Source: CAJINA01 sp964647585 (GTDB taxonomy: Bacteria; Desulfobacterota; Desulfobacteria; Desulfobacterales; CAJINA01). From it: a stretch of DNA of 15,396 nucleotides. A program made the translations under genes and the position numbers. Below the pieces are notes generated by a model. The model made no database searches. It was not told where the DNA came from and saw nothing but the letters and a program-made list of their open reading frames with translations. The stretch covers positions 1-15,396 of the forward strand of contig CAZYGG010000080.1 in NCBI GenBank assembly GCA_964647585.1. Reading direction: 5' to 3'. Shown here piece after piece: positions 8,403 to 15,396 of the stretch (positions are counted from its first letter, which is position 1; each line of letters begins with the position of its first letter).

Positions 8403-8432
8403 TTTATCGTGAATTAAAATGGATAGATACAA
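8403..8432 (-). promoter_or_regulatory. Possible promoter of the gsp operon
   Basis: The 199 bp between the broken radical SAM gene (stop at 8566) and gspF ATG 8366 hold no supported gene. On the minus strand TTGTAT (8432-8427) and GATAAA (8408-8403) are 18 bp apart, about 36 bp before the gspF start. They match the sigma-70 consensus at 3 and 4 of 6 positions. A weak hairpin (GGGAA/TTCCC with a 5-base loop, about 8512-8526) lies further upstream without a T-tract, so it is not called a terminator. This is a weak consensus match supported mainly by its location at the head of an operon. Confidence 0.2.
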
Positions 8433-8565
8433 TTTCTAACATGAAAATGAACCTGAGTAAAGGGGGCGGATAACCCGGCCTGGGAAAACGACTCACCGAA
8501 ATAATTGAAGGGGGAATCATTTTCCCGCCCCCGGGTGTGAATCGTCGGGTTTGCTGATAAATGAG

Positions 8566-9860
8566 TCAGGGCCGGTAGTGGGAGATTTGGGACCGGAAGG
8601 CAGAGATACCTTCTCTTTGCATGTATTGCCGTACAATCTGATAGCGTGCGGCGATGGTGTCGGGGGCCACTTTAGCTTCCATTTCGGATGCGGCCGATTG
8701 GGGCTTGTCGTCGTATGGATTCAAGGAAATCGTATGGAAAGGGTGGCGCATTACCATGTCCATGGTTTCCCGAAAGTCCGCATCGGTTTCAGAAGGGAAA
8801 CCGACAATGATATGGGTCATGAGCCTGGTACCAGGGGACACCCGCGTGATTGCAGTGAAGACTTCAGATAGGGCTTTCAAGTCCGATGGCCGATTCATAC
8901 GTTTTAAAATTCGTTCACTTCCCGACTGGAGCGGGCATTCCAGGTGGCTGATTTTACCGTCTGCGACCAGCTTCAGAATCCGGGATCTGAATTTTAAAAG
9001 CCACGCTGGCTTGAGGGAAGTCAGGTACCAGCTGGTATTATAGCCTTGATCAATCCGTCTCAGGCTCTCAAGCAGGTCCGGCAGGGTGGTCCTATATCGC
9101 GGCCGTAGGCCCCGGTATCTTCCGATCCGATCACTACACGGTGATGTCCTTTTTCAAGAAGCTGCCTGTATTCGGCCAGACAAACGTCGGGCGGCTTGCT
9201 TTTCAATTTCCCGATGGCCTTGCGAATACCGCAATAGGTGCAGTTACCCAGACATCCGGTCCCGATGCGAATGCCATGCAACATCTGGTTTTCCTGAACC
9301 GGCGCTACGGCAGCCGACCGGGCGCGTCTGTATCGGTTGGTGATCTCAGTTTTAACGGTATTAAACCCCTTTTGGAAAAAGCTACTCGAAAATTCGAACT
9401 GCGCGAGTGCTTTGCGAGCGAAGGCCGTGGCTTTTGAGACCTTGACAGCAGCAGGATCCGGCAGGACATACCTTGAGTAGTAGCAGGTGTTGGCATCCGG
9501 GACATCGGAAAATCTGGTTTCGAACCAGGGAAAGGCCGCATCGATGTGTTCAAGATCGCAGGTGGTAAACACCTTACCATTGAATATACGGGATAGTTTA
9601 ACAGGTGCAATGGCGGGCAGACACCCGGTGATAATGATCTCACCCCGATAGTGATGCAGCTGAAAGCGGTCGATCAGGTCAAGGTAGTAGTCTTCCAGGG
9701 CGTTGCTGAAAGCACAGGTAAAAATGACGATGTAGTCTGCTGCCCCGGGGCTATCCAGGATTTTGCAGCGGTTCGTTTCAAAATAGTTTGCCAATCGCGC
9801 TGCATCGACGCCCCTGCTTTCACAATGCGTATTGTTATTGAATATAAAAACCTTGTTTAA
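8566..9860 (-). pseudogene. Frameshifted MiaB-like radical SAM methylthiotransferase
   Basis: Two minus-strand frames together make one MiaB-type methylthiotransferase. The first frame (about 9860 to 9060) contains the UPF0004 domain with three cluster cysteines (NTHCESRG, IFTCAFSN, ITGCLP) and the radical SAM motif GTGCLGNCTYCGIR (CxxxCxxC). It runs to VVIGSEDTGAYGRDIG and then leaves frame, ending at TGA 9060. The second frame resumes exactly there (TTLPDLLESLRRID) and continues through ECPLQSGSERILKRMNR and HIIVGFPSETDADF to TGA 8566. One base is missing at about 9090. At the N-terminus, VFIFNNNTHCESRG lies upstream of the first possible start (TTG 9794), but no ATG, GTG or TTG precedes it before an in-frame TGA (9888-9890). 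A TTA (9858-9860) follows a GGAG. Such enzymes add methylthio groups to tRNA or proteins. The TRAM domain is absent. A sequencing error could explain the frameshift but less easily both lesions. Confidence 0.85.
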
Positions 9861-9967
9861 CTGGGTCTCCAGCGCATACCTATGCAGTCATTTCAAGCGA
9901 AAAGTACAGCCCGGCGAAAGAGAATCCGGTCAAAAGTATTCGTAGCATCTCGGCAGCGACTGATGAT

Positions 9968-12900
9968 CTACTCAATACAGAGTGCAATCATCTCACTAAT
10001 TTTTTCGGCGGATAAACCAAAAAGATCTTCTGTTTCTACATGGTCCAGGAAAATGTCATCCCAGGGGACACTCTCTTCCTGGACGATGTTTTTAATACGT
10101 TCATACTTGCCGCCCAGGGCTTTGATCTTTTCAGCCAGGGTGATGCCTTCACGGAAACCGACATGCAGTAGAAGCAGGTGTTCAATCATATTGGGGGTAG
10201 CCGGATCGAGTGAGATTATCGGGATCACGATAATATTGCGGTTATCTTTTTTACCCTTGCCGAGAAACACATTGCCTTCCCTGACAATAATACGTTTGGT
10301 GCCTTTCAGGAGGTTGTCCGTTTCCACGCGCGAGGGCAACGGCTGCAGGGTACCGTTTTTGCTCACGACTTCGATAGTCGTGTTTTCGACCGGTTCACCC
10401 AGCAGGTTCAATGCGTCAATCCGATAGTGAATAGCCCCCTTGATTTCGGCGAGAATGGGTTGAACGTTTTTGAGCACCAGAATGTTCCGGTTGATTAACT
10501 GGGAGGGGATAAAATCATACTCCGACAGGGTTTCGAAAAGCAGGCCTTCCAGTCTTTCTTCGATACGACTGGTTCCCACTGTGACGGTCTTGGCCTGGTG
10601 CTTGATGGCGTCCACCGGCCGGGACATATCGTTGATGGCCCTACCGAGATTTTCAAAAAGCGTGTTGAGCATGTTTCGGGCCGTGCCTTTGATTCCGAAA
10701 TCAAGTTCAAAATCTGAAACCGGCAGACGCCCGGAAAGATATTTCATGAGCAGGGTGAGGTCCGCGGAAGAAGAAAGACCCAGGGCCACGGGAAATCCAT
10801 TGCCGTTTTTCCTCTTACGGAAAGCTTTATAAAATTTACCGATTTTCTCCCGGAAACTTTTTTCCAGAATCAGTTCATAGACATCCAGACCGTTTTGAGC
10901 GCCGGTATCGACACTCTCCTGAAGTTCCTCCTGGAAGTCGTAAAGGAATCTGGAACCCTCATTAATGGCCAGCGCAGCAAAATAACCCCAGATGTGGCCC
11001 ACCAGTGTATTGACAATGGGAGCCATGTGTTCGCTGACAGCGGGTACCCGGAAAACATCGGCCGCATAAGGATCGAAACGGGTTTCACCCTCATTGGCGA
11101 TAACCACCGGGGTGGCCTTGTGGGCCTGGAAGATCGCTGTGTCCTTGATGATGTCCCCCAGAACGGATTCCCGGGTCCCCGCAGTGCAGACCAGGATCAG
11201 TGGTTCGGAGGAGAGGTCAATGTGTTTTTTGTCCTCCACGTAGTCCGAGGAGATGGTTTTGTAACACAATTCACTGAGCTTGATCCGGATTTCGTCGGCG
11301 GAAGCCTTGTTCGGTCCGCTGCCCACCGCCGCCCAGTAGGTGTTTTTAGCAGCCAGACGGTTAGCCGATGCTTCAATACGCTCGGACATGGCCAGGACCG
11401 TGCGCATGTGCCCGGGTATCTGGAGGAGTTCTTCAATCTCCCCGGAAATGTAGGCCGGGCTTCTTTTCCCGGTGACGGCGGCCATGTGCAGACCCAGCAG
11501 AGCGCCTGCCATGATCTGCGAGTAAAACGCTTTGGTGGATGCCACCGACATTTCAATGTCGCGGCCGCTGCTGGTGTACATCACGCCATCCACTTTGAAG
11601 GTCAGGTCCGAATCACGCCGGTTGACGATGGCCAGCAGCCGGGCCCCGCGTTCCCGCACCATATCCACTGTTTTATTGGTGTCGGTGGTCGTGCCGGACT
11701 GACTGATGGCAATGACCAGGGTGTCCGCCATGCTGTGGCTGTCAACCGTGTCGGTGATCCGGAATCCGCTCAACTCGGAAGCTTTCAGGGCGTCTATCTG
11801 CAGTCGGGGATCCGCCATATGGGTGTTGATAATGTTCGCACAGGTTTTGGCGGCTATACCGGCGGTTCCCTGGCCGACCAGAAAGATTCGCCTGATTTCG
11901 CCATTGCGCAGCGAACGGGCAAGATCCGCGGGAAAGGTATTTTCATCGAGTGTTACCGTGTAGACCGGGTGGCCGTCATCTTTGATCTTCCAGCGGTTAT
12001 CCAGGGTTTTCCAGACACTGTCCGGGGCTTCTGAAATTTCTTTTAGAAAATAATGGGCAAAGCCCTGGCGGTTAATATCCCGGGAAGTAATGTCTGTTGA
12101 TTTAATGCTTTCCACAGACAGGGCCACCGGGGTGCCGTCATAGTACATTGCATTTATGCCCGCAAGATCTCCGGCACCCTCGTGGTCCAGGACAAACACC
12201 TGGCCCTGGGTTGTGCCCGTTTTGCCCGGCACCTGTGTTTCGCCGTCAAGTTTCAAGTATTGCTGGGTCGCTTCGATAAAGCCGTAGACTTCCGAAGAGG
12301 CAATGTAGTGGTCCGGGGCAAGCCCGATAAAGATAGCCTGTCCGCTGCCGCGCTGGGCGCAGAACAGTTTTCCCGGGGCCAGATCGGTGTGCATGCTGAT
12401 GGCGTGGGAGCCTTCAAAATCGTTTACAGCCCTGCGAAAGCTTTCCGCGACACTGTGGCCACGGCCAAGGTAGTTCTGGATCTGCAGGGGAATCACCTTG
12501 GTATCGGAGGTAATTTCTTTCTGGATATGGACGTCGTTTTCCCCCAGGCGTTCTTTCAACTGCTGATAGTTGTCAATGTCTCCGTTCAGGCAGACGTGAA
12601 TGATGCCCTTCACACCGGGGCCGCTGCCGACAAAGTGGTTGTCCACGGGATGGCAATTGGCTTCGTTGATTGCTCCGACCGAGGCCCACCGGGTATGTGA
12701 CAGAACCGAGGCATCTGCAAGCGGAAATTGCACCAGGGACCTTAGGATTTGATCTTCCTGAATTTGTCGCCTGAGAAACCGAAGGTTGTCTCCCAGGCTG
12801 CCGATCTCAGCTGCGATTTTATAGGTGAGGGCGACCGCCACTCGGGATGAGCCGTTATTTTCACTGACAGCTTTCCGGATGCCCAGGTTTGCCAGGGGGG

Positions 12901-13717
12901 CCTGGCCACAGCGCCGGGTAAAATTTTCCTGCTGGCTTTTTGTGGCCAACTGGTCCCAGGCGTTATCAAAGTGGGGTCCTTTGAACAACAGCATGACTGA
13001 GATGCCGGCACTGTCCCGCCCCCGGACTTCAAGACACCCGATGCTGTTCAGGACGGCATTTATCTGACTGTAGACCCTAAAGACCGCCTGGTCGGGGATA
13101 CCCGGTTCAGGTCCGCTTAGTTCCTTGATTTTTGTGAGGTTATCCAGAATTTCAATCTGAAGGCACCAGGTAAAGTCTTTAAGCTTTTCAAGCTGGCGGC
13201 TCATCAGGTCTACTTCCGCTTCTTCCAGGCGACCCATTTTACGGTGCAGGGCGGCGGCTTCGTCTTCCTGCAGATCCTTTACCCGGTCGGCAATGCCGGC
13301 CAGTTCTTCACGCAGGCCTGCGGTAGCATAGAGCTGGTAAAGGTGGGCATAGTTTTTCAGATCCCGGGCTGTTTGCAGGAGCATATCTAAATGTCCCCGG
13401 CCGCCCATGTAATCTGCAGACAGGGACAGGCCTTTTCCATCGGCACACTTTTCAAAGGTGCGTGCGGCCAGGGTATCTATGCCCTTAACCAGGCGGTCGA
13501 GATCAAGCGTATCCGTTGCCTCCCGGGTTTCGGGGACCCTGGCGACAATTCCGGCAATGCCGCAACCGAGCAGACTGTCCTGGACTGGAAAAAAAACGAT
13601 AGCCCCAGCGGGCACTCTGGAAAGTGCTCGGCCGAAGAAAATTCTCTCTAAAAAAAATTCTTTGACGCGTCCAAGCAACGAACCCGTTCTGACACCGATT
13701 TTTTGGAAAATGTTCAT
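9968..13717 (-). CDS. Giant GlmS-like glutamine amidotransferase/SIS protein with extra domains
   Basis: The protein has 1249 residues; E. coli GlmS has about 609. The glutaminase signature CGIAGIVAR begins at Cys52, not at the N-terminus. GRDSAG (233-238), SHTRWAS (340-346), LNGDIDN (377-383) and TSDTKVI (403-409) match the glutaminase active-site blocks of GlmS. The first SIS domain (about 600-745) has ISQSGTTTDT (671-680) and VASTKAF (725-731). The second (about 785-925) keeps Glu809, Lys813, Glu816 and His832 at the spacing of GlmS Glu481, Lys485, Glu488 and His504. A mostly helical insertion (about 66-226) and a second one (about 243-335) interrupt the glutaminase domain. Residues about 930-1249 are unrecognised, and the GlmS C-tail with its Schiff-base lysine is not seen. 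ATG 13717 has an AGG 9 bases upstream. The protein is probably cytoplasmic and may make or isomerise an amino sugar phosphate. It lies downstream of kdnB, suggesting an envelope-sugar role; the exact reaction is unknown. Confidence 0.85.
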   Translation of the reverse strand: MNIFQKIGVRTGSLLGRVKEFFLERIFFGRALSRVPAGAIVFFPVQDSLLGCGIAGIVARVPETREATDTLDLDRLVKGIDTLAARTFEKCADGKGLSLSADYMGGRGHLDMLLQTARDLKNYAHLYQLYATAGLREELAGIADRVKDLQEDEAAALHRKMGRLEEAEVDLMSRQLEKLKDFTWCLQIEILDNLTKIKELSGPEPGIPDQAVFRVYSQINAVLNSIGCLEVRGRDSAGISVMLLFKGPHFDNAWDQLATKSQQENFTRRCGQAPLANLGIRKAVSENNGSSRVAVALTYKIAAEIGSLGDNLRFLRRQIQEDQILRSLVQFPLADASVLSHTRWASVGAINEANCHPVDNHFVGSGPGVKGIIHVCLNGDIDNYQQLKERLGENDVHIQKEITSDTKVIPLQIQNYLGRGHSVAESFRRAVNDFEGSHAISMHTDLAPGKLFCAQRGSGQAIFIGLAPDHYIASSEVYGFIEATQQYLKLDGETQVPGKTGTTQGQVFVLDHEGAGDLAGINAMYYDGTPVALSVESIKSTDITSRDINRQGFAHYFLKEISEAPDSVWKTLDNRWKIKDDGHPVYTVTLDENTFPADLARSLRNGEIRRIFLVGQGTAGIAAKTCANIINTHMADPRLQIDALKASELSGFRITDTVDSHSMADTLVIAISQSGTTTDTNKTVDMVRERGARLLAIVNRRDSDLTFKVDGVMYTSSGRDIEMSVASTKAFYSQIMAGALLGLHMAAVTGKRSPAYISGEIEELLQIPGHMRTVLAMSERIEASANRLAAKNTYWAAVGSGPNKASADEIRIKLSELCYKTISSDYVEDKKHIDLSSEPLILVCTAGTRESVLGDIIKDTAIFQAHKATPVVIANEGETRFDPYAADVFRVPAVSEHMAPIVNTLVGHIWGYFAALAINEGSRFLYDFQEELQESVDTGAQNGLDVYELILEKSFREKIGKFYKAFRKRKNGNGFPVALGLSSSADLTLLMKYLSGRLPVSDFELDFGIKGTARNMLNTLFENLGRAINDMSRPVDAIKHQAKTVTVGTSRIEERLEGLLFETLSEYDFIPSQLINRNILVLKNVQPILAEIKGAIHYRIDALNLLGEPVENTTIEVVSKNGTLQPLPSRVETDNLLKGTKRIIVREGNVFLGKGKKDNRNIIVIPIISLDPATPNMIEHLLLLHVGFREGITLAEKIKALGGKYERIKNIVQEESVPWDDIFLDHVETEDLFGLSAEKISEMIALCIE

Positions 13718-13747
13718 TATAAAACCTGAGAGTTGAGTTATTAATCT

Positions 13748-13889
13748 GTGTCCATTTACAGATGGTAGGTTTTGGTTCAGAGCAAGGCTTGAGCGATTTT
13801 GAGACCGCAGGTATAGTGCGCTATTTCGAGGATCTCAAAAGAGCGAAAACGCCGCTCTGGGCCAAAAGATGCCATTTGTAAATGGACAC
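13748..13889. repeat. 142-bp palindromic MITE-like element with 19-bp terminal inverted repeats
   Basis: The ends are GTGTCCATTTACAGATGGT (13748-13766) and the inverse complement GTGTCCATTTACAAATGGC (13871-13889), 17 of 19 positions identical. Inside, a second inverted pair, TTTTGGTTCAGAGC (from about 13770) and GCTCTGGGCCAAAA (to about 13867), continues inward with gaps (GATTTTGAGACC against GGATCTCAAAAG), so the whole element can fold into one long interrupted hairpin. It has no coding capacity. It fills most of the 177-bp gap between kdnB and the GlmS-like gene and begins 5 bases beyond the kdnB stop. No clear target-site duplication is visible. It resembles non-autonomous mobile repeats (MITEs) and may also end or attenuate transcription between its neighbours. 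A second copy was not noticed in the window. Confidence 0.82.
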
Positions 13890-13893
13890 TAAT

Positions 13894-14970
13894 TTACATT
13901 TGTAGAAACAAGTCCCTGATCCGGCTGCGGGTAGCAGTCTTTTTCCAGTCGGGGCCCAGGGCGTTTTCCCACAACGGTTCCAGCACAAGGGCCACATCCA
14001 CCATTGTCTCCACCTGATCGCGGGAAAGATCTGCTACCAGGTTGCGGGGGAGCTGGATCGAGTGAATCTCCATCATCTTGCGAAACTCCGCAACACCCTC
14101 GGGATAAAATTCCGACAGGTAGTCAAAGGCCACACAGTTGCCGATGCCGTGGTGGAGCCCCAGAACAAACCCGAGTCCATAGGAGAGGGCGTGGCACACC
14201 CCCACCTGGGAATACGCAATGCTCATGCCGCCGCAGTAGGAGGCCATCATCAATTTGTCATCGCAATCCGGTCCCGGGTTGAGGAACACCTCGCGGCACA
14301 GATCCAGTGCTTTTTCACCGTAGGACCGGCTGAATTCGTTCAGGAAAGTACCGGTTAGTGATTCGATGCAATGGATATAACAGTCCATACCGGTGTAAAA
14401 CCGCTGCTCGCCGGGTGCGTCCACGATAAGCTCCGGATCCAGTACGATCTGGTCAAAGACGGTGTGGTCGGAGTTAATACCCAGTTTCTTTTCAGGGCCG
14501 GTCAGGACGGTTGTCCGGGAGACTTCCGCCCCGGTTCCCGAAAGCGTCGGGATGCCGACGTGGTAGACCGCCGGGTGCTCGATCAGGTCCCAGCCCTGGT
14601 AGTCGGCCGCCGATCCCGGGTTTTTCAACATCAGGGAGACCGCCTTGGCCAGGTCCATGGTACTGCCGCCGCCGATACCGATAACTCCGGCAGGAGTACC
14701 TTCTGTCGTGGCGGCGTACGCTTTTATATCCTCGGTCAGTTTATCAACATAAGTGGTCTTGGGCTCATCATCCACATTGACAAGGATGAGCTGGTCGCGG
14801 TCCTTCAGGGGGACCTTCTGCTGGAGCGGGTGGCTGGCGAAGACATCATCCAGGAGAAAAACCATGCAGCTGTTTTCATCAACACGTTTCTCGGCCAGGA
14901 TGTCGCCCAACTGGTTGAAACAGCCACGGCCAAATACCATTCGCGATACAAGTTTGAAATTACGAAACAT
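13894..14970 (-). CDS. kdnB: 3-deoxy-D-manno-octulosonate 8-oxidase KdnB (iron-type alcohol dehydrogenase)
   Basis: KdnB oxidises the C8 hydroxyl of Kdo to an aldehyde with NAD as cofactor; KdnA then aminates it to 8-amino-3,8-dideoxy-Kdo for lipopolysaccharide. The 358-residue protein has the Fe-ADH fold: NAD-binding GIGGGSTMDLAKA (98-110), IPTLSGTGAE (140-149), and likely metal ligands Asp196, His200 (TGMDCYIHCIES), His260 and His274 (GLHHGIGN). Several stretches (NFKLV...VFGRGCFNQL, DYQGWDLIEHPAVYH, GMDCYIHCIESLTGTFLNEFS, GGMSIAYSQVG) agree with my recollection of Shewanella KdnB rather than with general alcohol dehydrogenases. ATG 14970 has an AAGGA ribosome site 8 bases upstream. It follows a kdnA-like gene in the same direction with a 164-bp gap. 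Another sugar dehydrogenase of the family is the main alternative. Confidence 0.87.
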   Translation of the reverse strand: MFRNFKLVSRMVFGRGCFNQLGDILAEKRVDENSCMVFLLDDVFASHPLQQKVPLKDRDQLILVNVDDEPKTTYVDKLTEDIKAYAATTEGTPAGVIGIGGGSTMDLAKAVSLMLKNPGSAADYQGWDLIEHPAVYHVGIPTLSGTGAEVSRTTVLTGPEKKLGINSDHTVFDQIVLDPELIVDAPGEQRFYTGMDCYIHCIESLTGTFLNEFSRSYGEKALDLCREVFLNPGPDCDDKLMMASYCGGMSIAYSQVGVCHALSYGLGFVLGLHHGIGNCVAFDYLSEFYPEGVAEFRKMMEIHSIQLPRNLVADLSRDQVETMVDVALVLEPLWENALGPDWKKTATRSRIRDLFLQM

Positions 14971-15070
14971 TTAAATTTTCCTTTTACATAAGTTGCAGGC
15001 AAACACTTTGAGGGACCTCTTTGATAATACCGGTTCTGGGTCAAATCGAACGGAAATGAAAATTTAAATA

Positions 15071-15099
15071 TATATACAGAGCCGGGACGATCAAAACAA
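15071..15099 (-). promoter_or_regulatory. Possible sigma-70 promoter before kdnB
   Basis: In the 164-bp gap between the kdnA-like stop and kdnB, the minus strand has TTGTTT (15099-15094) and TATATA (15076-15071) with the optimal 17-bp spacer. They lie about 100 bp before kdnB ATG 14970. The match to consensus is 3 of 6 and 4 of 6. It would let kdnB be transcribed apart from the upstream gene. The AT-rich context makes chance matches likely. Confidence 0.3.
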
Positions 15100-15134
15100 G
15101 TCCGATACGCATATAGAAGCCCGTCAATAACGTT

Positions 15135-15396
15135 TCATCCGGATGTACGCTTCAATACCTGGGCCATTTTATCGGTACGTTTCTCGAGTGCCGCATCACT
15201 CCAGGAGAGCTTGATCAGCATGGAGATGGTTCTGCCCATGATCGCGTCGGATTGCGCCAGATCGAGGGCTTCGTAGTCAGGGACATTCTCCAGCAGGTGG
15301 ATGGGCAGGCGGGCTGCCGATTTCAGCTGCCGGATGTGCGGCCACTGGCGGATATAGTGCCAGTTGTTGTCATACCAGTAAAAACAGCCGTCCACA
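15135..15396 (-). CDS. kdnA: 8-amino-3,8-dideoxy-Kdo aminotransferase KdnA, C-terminal fragment
   Basis: Only the last 86 codons are present; the frame is open to the right edge, so the gene enters from outside. The fragment begins DGCFYWYDNNWHYIRQWPHIRQLK and later has SDAIMGRTISMLIKLSWSD near its end. This pattern resembles the C-terminus of DegT/DnrJ/EryC1-family PLP-dependent aminotransferases, in particular Shewanella KdnA, which transfers an amino group from glutamate to C8 of oxidised Kdo. No catalytic lysine or PLP-binding region falls inside the window, so the identification leans on this C-terminal pattern and on kdnB being next to it. A different DegT-family sugar aminotransferase is possible. 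The GTG at 15393-15395 is not taken as the start because the protein would lack its whole catalytic domain. Confidence 0.72.
   Translation of the reverse strand, partial: VDGCFYWYDNNWHYIRQWPHIRQLKSAARLPIHLLENVPDYEALDLAQSDAIMGRTISMLIKLSWSDAALEKRTDKMAQVLKRTSG

Noticed and set aside
8505..8535. G/C-rich inverted repeat downstream of the radical SAM gene as a terminator
   Set aside because: The stem is only about 5 bp and no T-tract follows on the minus strand.
10895..12034. Plus-strand open frame of 379 codons opposite the GlmS-like gene
   Set aside because: It lies wholly inside a coding region with clear family motifs on the other strand, and its translation shows no recognisable domain. It is the kind of long antisense frame expected in such codon use.
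13540..13580. Lipobox-like LLGC before Cys52 of the GlmS-like protein
   Set aside because: The upstream stretch contains Pro, Gln and Asp and is not a proper signal peptide core, and the Cys belongs to the glutaminase motif CGIAGI.
15041..15112. Minus-strand 23-codon hydrophobic peptide (MRIGLVLIVPALYIYLNF...) between kdnA and kdnB
   Set aside because: No convincing ribosome site. The candidate kdnB promoter lies inside it, and very short hydrophobic frames arise easily in AT-rich gaps.

Overview
The window looks like a chromosomal piece of a Gram-negative sulfate-reducer-type bacterium (Desulfobacterota, Desulfobacteraceae-like). This is inferred from the type II secretion gene order with a Leptospira/deltaproteobacterial-type GspN, the 3-deoxy-manno-octulosonate (Kdo) oxidase/aminotransferase pair, and a palindromic repeat of a style I associate with those genomes. 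No rRNA or other phylogenetic marker is present. Every supported gene lies on the minus strand, so transcription runs from high to low coordinates.

Right part (15396 to 13894): the 3' end of a PLP-dependent sugar aminotransferase (kdnA-like), then a complete iron-type alcohol dehydrogenase that I recognise as KdnB. In Shewanella these two enzymes oxidise C8 of Kdo and aminate it, giving 8-amino-Kdo for the lipopolysaccharide inner core.

Middle (13893 to 9968): a 142-bp imperfect palindrome with 19-bp terminal inverted repeats, then a 1249-residue protein built on glucosamine-6-phosphate synthase (GlmS). It keeps the glutaminase and sugar-isomerase motifs. It also has a 51-residue extension before the catalytic Cys, two large insertions in the glutaminase domain, and about 310 extra C-terminal residues that I do not recognise. 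This is the most unusual object in the window.

Next (about 9950 to 8566): a MiaB-type radical SAM methylthiotransferase gene that is broken. A one-base deletion near 9090 splits it, its conserved N-terminus has no usable start codon in frame, and it has no C-terminal TRAM domain.

Left part (8366 to 1): a tightly packed type II secretion operon, gspF-G-H-I-J-K-L-M-N-C and the first 39 codons of gspD, with many overlapping start and stop codons. It encodes the inner-membrane platform (F, L, M, C), the major pseudopilin (G), the minor pseudopilins (H, I, J, K), GspN, and the start of the secretin. The ATPase gene gspE is not in the window and may lie beyond gspD. Several starts were moved to internal ATG codons with better evidence (gspF 8366, gspG 7108, gspH 6696, gspC 1004). 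No tRNA, rRNA, CRISPR or transposase gene was seen, and no stretch longer than 300 bases lacks a gene.
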